Part shown: piece after piece, positions 1 to 7,145 of the stretch
Numbering within the stretch: position 1 is the first letter of the stretch
Layout: every line of letters starts with the position of its first letter
From: Phoronis ovalis
Lineage: Eukaryota; Phoronida; Phoronidae
Assembly: GCA_028565635.1 (NCBI GenBank)
Contig: JAOXYB010054201.1
Location: 1 to 11,332 of the forward strand
DNA length: 11,332 nt
Reading direction: 5' to 3'
The notes under the pieces: model-generated
What the model saw: only the letters and a program-made list of their open reading frames with translations
Told to the model about the DNA's origin: nothing
Database searches by the model: none
Made by a program: the position numbers and the translations under genes

Positions 1-511
1 TTATATATTATTCTTTCCAAGTATTGCATGCTGTATTACAGTTAGTCATGTTTTGCTGAAACTAAAAAAAACATTGGTGTAGGTGTAGTTGCCCATGTCT
101 TGTTAAAACTGGTTATTAAAGAATATGTACTTGTATATTATTACCTGGACGGTCTCCAGGGCCATTCAGGGAATATATGACGGTGTACTCGTGGATTTTA
201 TTTTGATCCTTGTCACCTTTGTTTGTAACATTTGTAATATTGTACCACTATATATTGCTACAATGTGATATTAGCAGTAATTGATAACATTTTTATTGTA
301 GTAATATTCCTTATTTATCTTTTATAAAGAAATATCACAATATAATAAAATTGCTGCTCAATAATTAGGTTTTGTCATGTTCAGACTTTTTAAAAGACTT
401 GCCTTGAAACAGATTTTGTGTACTGTTATTTTATGTTCATAGTTTGCCGAAAACAATAAGTTCAGTTTGTTTTTACATATCTTGTTTAATGTTTTGTAAA
501 TATCATATACA
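1..511. other. AT-rich gene-free flank
   Basis: No gene is supported here. The stretch is AT-rich, has stops in all frames at short spacing, and shows no recognisable protein motif, tRNA or transposon terminus before the Helitron start at 512. A 14-bp word, AAAGAAATATCACA at 326-339, recurs at 916-929 beyond the Helitron; this may be chance in DNA of this composition. Confidence 0.6.
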
Positions 512-702
512 TCTATACAACTAATCTCCATGCAGTGTCCGTCTGTCACTCTTTCCACCAAATATCTTCAAAACTATTATATGTAGAACATTGATCTTTT
601 CATACATCGTATGTATCGACGATGGCTCGGGTTCCTCAAATTTTGGGGTCAATCGGTGAACGGTATCGACCATTTTTAAATTCATTATTTTTTGCCTATG
701 AT

Positions 703-845
703 AACTCGGCCTTATGTGACCTACATTTCTGTGCACGCCAACATCTGTGGGAGTCACGTGTATGACCTACATCACATCTCTGTGCACGCCAACATCTGTG
801 AGAGTCACGTGAAGATATCTGAACTCGGCCTTACGTGACCTACAT
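703..845 (+). repeat. Tandem repeats inside the Helitron
   Basis: Two partly overlapping repeat registers are visible. The 19-bp word GTGCACGCCAACATCTGTG occurs exactly at 731-749 and 782-800, each followed by a copy of GAGTCACGTG, so the period is 51 bp. A block beginning AACTCGGCCTTA at 703-726 recurs at 822-845 with one mismatch. TGACCTACAT appears three times, at 717, 763 and 836. Non-autonomous Helitrons often carry minisatellite-like cores, so this agrees with the element call. The palindrome CACGTG occurs at 755-760 and 806-811. Confidence 0.85.
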
Positions 846-857
846 CTCTATGAATAT

Positions 858-873
858 CCGTGGTTTACCACGG
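858..873 (+). repeat. Terminal palindrome of the Helitron
   Basis: CCGTGGT at 858-864 and ACCACGG at 867-873 are perfect reverse complements around a 2-nt centre. In Helitrons such a 3' hairpin, a few bases before the CTRR end, marks where rolling-circle transfer stops. Here the end is CTAG at 881-884. Confidence 0.75.
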
Positions 874-884
874 GTCCCGTCTAG

Positions 885-3019
885 TTTTATACTAAATTGA
901 TCAATTCAGATGCTAAAAGAAATATCACACTTAAAAGCAGGTGTTTATCAAGGTAGCTATTGACCTAATTACTTGGATTATGCTAGGATATATAGAGCTC
1001 TACTATTCTAGGATTATGTAATAAGCCAAAACCATACAACTAAAGTAAGCATTAGCCTTAAACATTAGCCTTGAGTTGAAATCCTTGTGTAACATAACTA
1101 ATGGCATAATTTTTAAATGTACTATTTTTCATATGTGTACAGAATAAACTGCATGTGAAAACTATCCATTAATTGATACAACAATTCTTTGCACTAAAGA
1201 AAAGTACTTGACACTGAAAACAAACCACAAATGCTCTTTAATATGTTAAATATATGAGAAATGTTTTCAGTTTGAAGTTGTAAAACATGATTTTAGAATA
1301 ATGCTGTAAATTTTTTATTTAAACTTTTTATTTTTAAAAGGCATTTTAAGTGCACATTTAACTTGCACTTAGTTAATTTTGGTAGACTGTGAGTTGCTTG
1401 TTTAGTTATATTAGTCTCAGGGTATACCCGGCATTTGTATGTGTATATGCACTACCCCATCTGCGGGTTACAACGTATCAGAAATTATGTCCCATTGTGT
1501 ACTGTAACAAGATATACAAAAAACCACGTGACAATATGCGTTATGCAATGTCTTTATTCCTACAGAAAACTACGTAATCTTTGTGACAGAATAAGGCAGA
1601 TTAACGACAACGTATTCCTGTGTATAACTAAATCAGGTATAATGAGTTATGCAACTATTAAGCAATCTAGCACCTAATTAGCAATTCTACGCATTCTGAT
1701 GTAAACTCAAGCATATATGAAATATACGTCTCTTCACATATATCTACGCGAAACTGCGCATATCTGGCTTTTCGTGCAGTGGATCGATATCATTGTTAAG
1801 TTCGTGTCAGCGTGTCGATTTTTAACCATATATACTCCTATTAAAATAACAGGCGAAATTACCATCCATATTTTATAACTTTATTCATTACAGCCAAACA
1901 CCTATTCAAACATTCTTTTAACATTACAATGCAAGAAATCCGTTTTTTCATTTACTACTACAGACAGGTGACAAACAAATCTGTTTTATCTTGTTTCTAA
2001 AAACGAGCGATCTGACAATGGATCACAATTCAAATGGTCGTCCACAAGCAATACATAAAAATATACTTATAAAACATAAGTCTTGCAAATTTCACACATT
2101 TCACTTGATGTTTACTTATATAATAGATGATTATAAAATGATGAATGTTTCAATATTTTTAAGACACTTCTTTGTGATATTCTTAATACTTTACATGGGG
2201 TAACTTAGTCCATAGAGTCATTCATGTTAGTGGTTTTGTTATTAGTAACATATTTTTATTTAATTGACACGCTATGTATTGCACTTGAATTGAGTAAAGC
2301 ACTAATTGAATATTAAGGTTTAACAATATATTAAACATTTATTGATTTTGTCCTGAAATGTGCTGATAGCTGGTTGTATATACATTTTATATTTGTTATT
2401 ATTATATTTGTTTTCATTACTGCATAATTGTTAGTAAAATCTTATTGTTATTATTTTGTACATAATCGTCGCATCTGTGGTGTGTTAGTTACAATAAATT
2501 CTTCCTTTTTAATGCCTACCCTACGTTACCAATTTTATATTCTTAATTTTTATTACGTGTTGTGGACGGCAGGACTATCACGTCACCAGGCTCACACCCG
2601 TATCACAATGGTTAAACTGCAATAATTTGGATTCTTTATACAAATTGTATATTATTCATTTGTAACTGAAAAAATGTACCAAGAATAAAACGCAGAAATC
2701 TTTTAGTAATAATTCAAATACTTACTTTTCAAACAGTTGTTTTTCATATGTTGTCGACAAAATGGAGATGGCGTGTGCACAGGGAAACAGCTTGGTATCA
2801 ATATTGATTTAGTAATAATGTACCATTTATTTAATAACCAGGGGATAATGGCCGTTCCAGGAAGATATAATTATCCGTTCGTCGGTCTAAGATTTTTTTA
2901 TAAAACGTGTCTCGTTCTTAGCATACCTGTCATGTTCCATGCTTGCAATTATTTATTAGTCGTATTTTGTGTTTATTATGCCTTTAATCAACCATTTCGG
3001 TCGTAGTTTTCGAACTGTA
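885..3019 (+). other. AT-rich region without a supported gene
   Basis: Several small ATG-initiated ORFs of 62-89 codons occur, for example 1389-1577, 1435-1677, 1991-2203, 2428-2625 and 2737-3006. None has a recognisable domain, two of them overlap in different frames, and their composition (rich in Y, F, N, K and I) is what random AT-rich DNA gives. The longest, 2737-3006, has a hydrophobic C-terminal half that could span a membrane, but nothing else supports it. I see no tRNA, no transposon ends and no clear exon-intron structure. A slightly less AT-rich patch near 1735-1835 has no identity I can name. Confidence 0.55.
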
Positions 3020-3300
3020 TTTTTTCCTAAACTCTCCCTAAGCTGGAGGAGAGATCTTCGCCGACTTTAATCATTCGGAATTTATCGACCTTTTCCGTCG
3101 CTGACTGTCTTTGTTACAGCGTAGAACGGAAACAGCTGAAGTAATGCCGGAATCTAGCGAAGAACAACTCGTGTTGACCTCGAAATTTAAACTCCTGTGG
3201 CAATAGATATGATTGGTATGAAAATCGAGTGCTCTGAGAACGACGAGAATGTATACACAACAGGTTCGTGACACATTTAAGAGATCTTAAGATGTATAAC
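3020..3300 (+). repeat. Probable left part of an older dispersed repeat
   Basis: This block is less AT-rich than its surroundings and begins near an inverted repeat, CTCTCC at 3032-3037 against GGAGAG at 3048-3053. It has no convincing coding frame in either direction. It runs directly into the left target duplication of the hAT-like element at 3301. If that insertion is removed, it joins the segment at 4866-5024, which has a retroposon-like 3' end, so the two may be halves of one SINE or LINE 3' region. The composition change and the position are seen; the repeat identity is inferred, and no family is recognised. Confidence 0.35.
3293..3300 (+). repeat. Left target-site duplication of the hAT-like element
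   Basis: TGTATAAC lies directly before the left terminal inverted repeat and matches TGTATACC (4858-4865), directly after the right terminal repeat, at 7 of 8 positions. Eight base pairs is the duplication length characteristic of hAT transposons. Confidence 0.72.
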
Positions 3301-3315
3301 CAGGGTTTTAGCCAG
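3301..3315 (+). repeat. Left terminal inverted repeat (hAT-like)
   Basis: CAGGGTTTTAGCCAG pairs with the right end at 4843-4857 with a single mismatch (T against C at the sixth base). It lies immediately after the 8-bp duplication. Confidence 0.75.
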
Positions 3316-4814
3316 GAATAAACATTTACCAGTCATTTAGCATATTTAAAATTTCTTTGGCAGTCATGTATCCAAGCGGTGGCTCTGCTACCGCGCGAGG
3401 GCGGAGGCCCGAGCCGGGGGGTTCCAAGGGGGGATGTGCCCCCTTATCATGGCCGGGATCCTAAGGCGGTCCCTGGAAGCCCAGCTATTTTCATCCCCTT
3501 TGGTGGCTTCTCTATGCTCTCCTCTAAGCTTTTTCCTCAGTTTTACATGTATTAAAAGGAAAATAGTTTGGATGAATATTTTCTTTTGAACACTAAAATG
3601 GAAACTCACAAATTAATTTCTAAGAATAAAGGAAAATGTAGAGAGAAGACAATAAAGAATTTTTTGAGAACCAACACCCAGAATATGTTTTTTATTCTGG
3701 AGCCCACCACTAAGAAATTCCAATGAAGATAAGACCCCACCGCGCACACTGATTTCAAAGAAAATATGTTTAAGTCATTCGTTTTTAAGCTATTTTATAA
3801 GATAATCGACATATGAACAAAGATATATTTAAATCATTTAAAATAGGATTCTTTGTTGTTTTCCCTGAACGCATATAAAATAAAACGCATAAAACATACT
3901 TGCATGAGTTAGAATTGGACCCAAAAAAATTCAGATTCTAGCAGCTGGACAACTTTCTACTAAATATGTGTGGACCTGACATGTAGTATATGATCATTTT
4001 AAAACCTAAATTGAAACACTTTGCTTTGATCTGACAGGTCCTTTACTCTATTAGCATATGAGAATATTCTACTAAGCTTGGGGTGTAATAACTGTAATCT
4101 TAAAAATATCCGTTTTCGTACAATAATTTCCAAAGTTGCAATATGAAAAATCATAATAAACTTTGTAAAAAAACATCCGGTACAGCTTTTCCCAAATATG
4201 CATCAGAAATCAGCGAGAAATAAAAAACAACAACTAAAAGGCTCAAATTCTTTCTTGCAAAAAATGGGATCTACCACTTTTAGTCCCTTGGATACAGCCA
4301 AGTTTTGGTATACCAGTTGAATGTAAGTTTGTATTACAACTACTGCAGGCACATCAGTTTATAATGCATTCGTTTTACTGAAATATAATTTGGATAATCA
4401 GTCAAAAGCTCTTGAAGGGTATGCCATAGAATAAATGTTGTCATAGAAAATGTTCCTGCCGTTTTCTTAGTTTATTTTAAACAGCAGCCATATAAATTCT
4501 CAGTCATTATATGATCAGCCCTAGTTGGGAATTCCCTTAAAGTAACCCCTGAAATCTACATTGTATATTCAAAAACACATGTTAGGGAATTATGCCTCTA
4601 GCTCTGAGGCCTAATACAGGATAGCTGATGTTTGTTTAATCCGTTAGTTTGGTCCAACCACCCGGCCTTCAAATGGATTTATTTGAAATTGTATTTGTGC
4701 TATCTATAATCTTACTAATAGCTAGTATACTAACAATATCTATCATCAATAATATTTTTTCTGCCCCCTTCTCCCTGCACAGCCAAAATTTGTGACCATC
4801 AATTGAAAATTATA

Positions 4815-4840
4815 ACCCGCCATTTGACGGAATGACGGGT
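4815..4840 (+). repeat. Subterminal hairpin of the hAT-like element
   Basis: ACCCG-C-CATT at the left and AATG-A-CGGGT at the right pair around a 6-nt loop, leaving one mismatch in the stem. It sits 3 bp inside the right terminal inverted repeat. Subterminal motifs of this sort often serve as transposase binding sites in hAT elements; that role is inference here. Confidence 0.45.
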
Positions 4841-4842
4841 CT

Positions 4843-4857
4843 CTGGCTAAAGCCCTG
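4843..4857 (-). repeat. Right terminal inverted repeat (hAT-like)
   Basis: CTGGCTAAAGCCCTG is the inverted partner of 3301-3315 and is followed at once by the right duplication TGTATACC. Confidence 0.75.
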
Positions 4858-4865
4858 TGTATACC
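4858..4865 (+). repeat. Right target-site duplication of the hAT-like element
   Basis: TGTATACC matches the left copy TGTATAAC at 3293-3300 at 7 of 8 positions. Confidence 0.72.
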
Positions 4866-5024
4866 GAATAATTATGGGAGCGATTTCGGAATAGCTCCTA
4901 CCCACCTGTAGCGCCACCTGCCGGACCCCCTAGTGTCTAAAAAGGTTCGTTGATAAGGCGGTAAAAAAAGTTGTGGGCACTGGTTTTTGTTATGGGAGGT
5001 ATAACGAATAAAGAAAGAAAGAAA
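4866..5024 (+). mobile_element. Retroposon 3' tail (SINE or LINE fragment)
   Basis: The segment is less AT-rich than its flanks and ends in a typical retroposon terminus: a small stem-loop with GTTAT (4989-4993) pairing with ATAAC (5001-5005), then AATAAA (5007-5012), then three GAAA units (5013-5024). Such stem-loop plus short-repeat tails are what a LINE reverse transcriptase recognises at the 3' end of its RNA or of a SINE. No reverse-transcriptase coding sequence precedes it, which suits a SINE or a 5'-truncated LINE. Its left edge is the hAT-like insertion, and the missing 5' part may be 3020-3300. I do not recognise the family. Confidence 0.5.
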
Positions 5025-5214
5025 TTTTAAATAATAACAAATTAAAAACAAAATTCTTCACTATCTTTTTTCCTCTTTCGTATTCTTCCCTGCCTTCTTG
5101 TACTCGTATCGTACTCCCCGATCAGCTTCATTCAATCTTTCTCAGCAAACTTTCATGTATACACACAGATACATCCAAATGTGATGTACAAATATACTTA
5201 CCTTTTATTATGTG

Positions 5215-5312
5215 ATCCTACCAAGAGTCGAACCCACAATGTTTCGCTTAATGCTTGCTAAAAATCCGGGAGAGAGTCTGACACGTTACCGCTGCGCCAC
5301 GAAGACGAGTTG
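5215..5312 (-). mobile_element. tRNA-derived SINE head or tRNA pseudogene
   Basis: On the minus strand an A-box-like TGGCGCAGCGG (5289-5299) is followed about 54 nt later by a B-box-like GGTTCGACTC (5225-5234). These are the internal RNA polymerase III promoter elements of tRNA genes. The spacing is longer than in an ordinary short-arm tRNA and near or beyond that of tRNAs with a long variable arm. I cannot pair a good acceptor stem across the two ends, and the anticodon arm is poor, so this is unlikely to be a working tRNA. A tRNA-derived SINE head is the likeliest reading, with the rest of the SINE expected toward lower coordinates (about 5030-5215), where no clear tail is seen. Confidence 0.5.
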
Positions 5313-5554
5313 AGAGACCCAAGGTAATTGTCCATTATTAAATGTGTCTACAGTTCGGGAATAATGAATTTCTATATCAAATATCACATTTCTATCATAT
5401 TTCGTTAAATAAATATACGTGAATCGTTAAAACATTTGGAAAGCCGGAAAAACATATTTTACGTTCGATATAAAGTTGATTTTTGAATTTGACCTATTTG
5501 TGGCGTGTCGTAACCTTTACTTCTTGACGTGAAACGAAGAATTCCCCTTTTCAG
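5313..5554 (+). other. Spacer with possible decayed RT sequence
   Basis: The left part is plain AT-rich DNA. From about 5500 onward, short stretches could be a badly frameshifted continuation of the reverse transcriptase gene upstream of its active-site box, but the match is too weak to assign a boundary. An ORF that reads antisense across 5459-5683 is the shadow of the retrotransposon on the other strand and is not a gene. Confidence 0.4.
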
Positions 5555-5591
5555 TAAGGATTCCCCGACGAGTTGCATTTCGCCATAGAAC

Positions 5592-6377
5592 ATCAAATAT
5601 AAAAACATCTCTGACGCATCAACTCTCCAGGCAGATCTACAGACTATGGTAAATTGGTCAAAGAACTGGATGATGCACTTCAACCCTAAAAAATGTTTTG
5701 CTCTGCGAATAAGTAGATCCAGGTCACCCGTGTTGATGAACTACAATATCAATGGAACAACCCTTAGCGAAGTGAAACACCAACCTTACCTAGGAGTGGA
5801 GCTGAGCCATGATATGAAGTGGAATACACCTACCTCAAACATTACAGCAAAAGCTAACAAGATACTAGGCTTGACTCGTAAAAATCTGTATATGTGCAAT
5901 AAAACAATTACCGAGCAGTCCGCATATTTTACTCTAGGAAGACACCATCTTGAGTATGCTAGCACCGTATGGGATCCTTATACCCAACATAACATCAACT
6001 GAATTGAAATGATTCAGCGTAGAGCTGCCCGCTTTAATTTGTTCGGTCTGATTATAGTAGACAAAGCAGCGTCACTTCTATATATGCTCCACGAACTGAA
6101 ATGGCAATCCTTGCAGGAGCGCAGAGCCATCGCCAGACTATCAATGATGTACAACATTCTCAACTCTGAAATCGCTATACCGCTGCCTGAATACATTGTA
6201 CCATCTAGTATCTCTACAAGAGGAAATAGTAGAAGGTTTCAACAACTACAGTGCTCTACAGACACCTATAGAAACAGCTTCTTCCCCAGAACGATCATCA
6301 ATTGGAATAGATTGCCAGAGGAGTGTGTAGCCACTCTAAATTTGGAGTCATTCAAATCCACACTGCGTAAATTTTAA
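5592..6377 (+). pseudogene. Reverse transcriptase C-terminal fragment, broken
   Basis: The reading frame from 5592 runs past a later ATG at 5646 and gives the thumb and C-terminal parts of a non-LTR reverse transcriptase. Visible in order are DASTLQADLQ (5613-5642), NWSKNW...FNPKKC (from about 5652, the W-x-x-x-FNxxKC thumb motif), YLGVELSHDMKW (near 5790-5822), LEYASTVWDPY (near 5950-5980), IEMIQRRAARF (6003-6035), and near the end SFFPRTIINWNRLP followed by a C-terminal LRKF. These are hallmarks of Jockey/CR1-like ORF2 proteins. One in-frame TGA at 6000-6002 splits the frame. Between 6033 and 6083 two compensating indels move about 42 bases into another frame, where the family's DYSR...SVT stretch is legible. 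A whole ORF2 protein would be several times longer, with an endonuclease domain at the front; none is present. It cannot make active enzyme. Confidence 0.88.
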
Positions 6378-6392
6378 TTAGCCTGGCATCTT

Positions 6393-6406
6393 GTGGCATG
6401 TGCCAC
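6393..6406 (+). repeat. Hairpin in the retrotransposon 3' UTR
   Basis: GTGGCA and TGCCAC are perfect reverse complements around a 2-nt centre, 15 nt after the ORF2 stop codon. Stem-loops in LINE 3' UTRs can be recognition sites for the element's own reverse transcriptase; that role is inferred from position. Confidence 0.6.
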
Positions 6407-6455
6407 GGTTTTATTCAACATTAGCGTGATGTCTCTGGACCTTGCTAATTAAAGA

Positions 6456-6468
6456 GTAGAAGTAGAAG
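6456..6468 (+). repeat. Short tandem 3' tail GTAGAA-GTAGAA-G
   Basis: Two copies of GTAGAA plus one base follow AATTAAAGA at the end of the element. Many Jockey/CR1-related elements end in short tandem repeats instead of poly(A), so this is taken as the retrotransposon's 3' boundary. Confidence 0.6.
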
Positions 6469-6980
6469 CAGACGTCTATTGTGTAGAGGATTAACATGGT
6501 GAGGTCACGATCAACATGGCTTATCACGCGGGGCACGCATGATACCGAGGGGGTAGTCAGGCTTCCGACTATATAGGGATATGCGGTGTTTTGATCAAAT
6601 TTATAGAATGGATCCGGATTTTTGATTCATTAGAAAAGTGGGTCCGTTTTTTTACTTCTTTTCTGTCACCAAACAGCATTTTTCATTTTTAGCAAATAGG
6701 TTTTACCAACACACGCAAATAGTAATTTTTTTTTTTAGCAAGAAAAAGTTAAGCACATTTTTTTTTGACAGGAAAATATAATTAAGAGCATCCGGTTCAT
6801 ATAATCCGTAGTCCAGACTGTTTTCTGCATATTATTATTATTGTAATATGATTTATTGTAAAATATCATAATCTCTGGTTGTCTAATATTACACATATGA
6901 GCAGAAAAAATCATGTAAGTCTCTAAAAAGTGCCAATACTTGCTTTAGTTAATATATGCTATTTTGGTATATATGCAAAA
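6469..6980 (+). other. Gene-free region with T-rich runs
   Basis: No gene is supported. A moderately GC patch at about 6520-6625 follows the retrotransposon; it includes two GGRTCCG-like words near 6612 and 6641 but no terminal repeat or coding frame. Homopolymer T runs occur near 6727 and 6760. The rest is AT-rich with no recognisable structure. Confidence 0.5.
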
Positions 6981-7145
6981 CAGTCCCTTTGGGAGTACAT
7001 TTGATACTGGCGAACATTTCATACTGGATAAATATTTGATACTGGGGTACTATTGATACTAGGTAAAAGGTAATGGCGTAAACTAAACAAAAGAACATGT
7101 TGACGTTATAACTGAATAAGGCTTAAAAACACCCAAAAGGGACTG
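6981..7145. repeat. Small inverted-repeat-bounded segment (possible MITE)
   Basis: CAGTCCCTTTGGGAGT at 6981-6996 faces CACCCAAAAGGGACTG at 7130-7145. The outer 10 bp (CAGTCCCTTT) are perfectly complementary and the CCC/GGG beyond them is offset by one base. The enclosed 165 bp include a minisatellite. The flanking 8-mers do not match, nor do shorter flanks, so a target duplication is not shown. A palindrome, GACTGA-GG-TCAGTC (7141-7154), overlaps the right edge. It could be a small MITE or a chance hairpin. Confidence 0.35.
6998..7065 (+). repeat. 17-bp minisatellite, four copies
   Basis: The unit is close to ATTTGATACTGGNGAAC. The core GATACTGG or a one-base variant begins at 7003, 7020, 7038 and 7055, giving spacings of 17, 18 and 17. 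Copies two and four differ from the core by one base (CATACTGG and GATACTAG). Confidence 0.8.

Larger units (their letters stand above)
512..884 (+). mobile_element. Non-autonomous Helitron-like element (373 bp)
   Basis: Both ends fit the canonical Helitron pattern. The 5' end begins TCTATAC at 512, preceded by A at 511. The 3' end is CTAG at 881-884, followed by T at 885, which gives the expected insertion between A and T without a target duplication. A perfect 7-bp-stem palindrome, CCGTGGT-TT-ACCACGG, occupies 858-873 and ends 7 nt before CTAG, where the family's terminal hairpin normally lies. Helitrons move by rolling-circle transposition using a Rep-helicase supplied by an autonomous relative; 373 bp cannot encode that protein and no fragment of it is seen. 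The interior carries tandem repeats at 703-845. What is seen: the ends, hairpin and flanks. What is inferred: mobility by a Helitron enzyme. Finding other copies with the same ends would settle it. Confidence 0.72.
3301..4857. mobile_element. hAT-type DNA transposon remnant, non-autonomous
   Basis: The left end CAGGGTTTTAGCCAG (3301-3315) is the reverse complement of the right end CTGGCTAAAGCCCTG (4843-4857) at 14 of 15 positions. The termini begin CAGGG, as many hAT elements do, and are flanked by 8-bp near-identical duplications at 3293-3300 and 4858-4865. Similarity between the two ends continues weakly for several tens of bases inward. Autonomous hATs encode a transposase of several hundred residues with an RNase-H-like DDE core. 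Nothing like it is open in these 1,557 bp on either strand, so the copy is either a non-autonomous derivative or a heavily decayed one. A GC-rich patch at 3380-3480 includes a hairpin, AAGGGGG (3426-3432) against CCCCCTT (3439-3445). A subterminal hairpin lies near the right end (4815-4840). The differences in TIRs and duplications suggest an old insertion. Confidence 0.72.
5555..6468 (+). mobile_element. 5'-truncated non-LTR retrotransposon (Jockey/CR1 type)
   Basis: This is the 3' end of a LINE-type element: the last part of ORF2 (reverse transcriptase), a 3' UTR of about 80 bp, and a short repeat tail. Non-LTR elements copy their RNA directly into nicked chromosomal DNA and often stop early, which gives 5'-truncated copies like this one. 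The upstream limit is uncertain. A degraded version of the FADD active-site box, reading F-P-D-E in another frame, lies at 5561-5572, so the break is at or before that point. After the stop codon at 6375-6377 comes a perfect hairpin, GTGGCATGTGCCAC (6393-6406), and the copy ends in GTAGAAGTAGAAG at 6456-6468. I could not identify flanking target duplications. The clade call rests on the style of the C-terminal protein motifs, not on a full alignment. Confidence 0.85.

Noticed and set aside
521-757. Antisense ORF of 78 codons
   Set aside because: It lies inside the Helitron and partly within its tandem repeats, so it is a by-product of that sequence.
1389-1677. Two overlapping plus-strand ORFs (1389-1577 and 1435-1677)
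   Set aside because: They overlap in different frames, and neither has a motif or low-complexity bias of a real protein.
2737-3006. 89-codon ORF with a hydrophobic C-terminal half
   Set aside because: It has no recognisable domain, its composition fits AT-rich chance DNA, and nothing nearby suggests transcription. It is the longest ORF outside the retrotransposon but still within chance length.
3071-3274. Antisense ORF of 67 codons
   Set aside because: It lies in the probable dispersed repeat and has no domain. The block's composition explains the lack of stops.
3388-3609. Antisense ORF of 73 codons
   Set aside because: It crosses the GC-rich patch of the hAT-like element, where stops are rare, and shows no similarity to a hAT transposase.
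5215-5312. Functional tRNA gene
   Set aside because: The A and B boxes are good, but no acceptor stem pairs and the anticodon arm is poor, so a SINE head or pseudogene is preferred.
5459-5683. Antisense ORF of 74 codons
   Set aside because: It is the shadow of the reverse transcriptase fragment on the opposite strand.
6014-6196. Antisense ORF of 60 codons
   Set aside because: It is antisense to the conserved RT C-terminal coding sequence.
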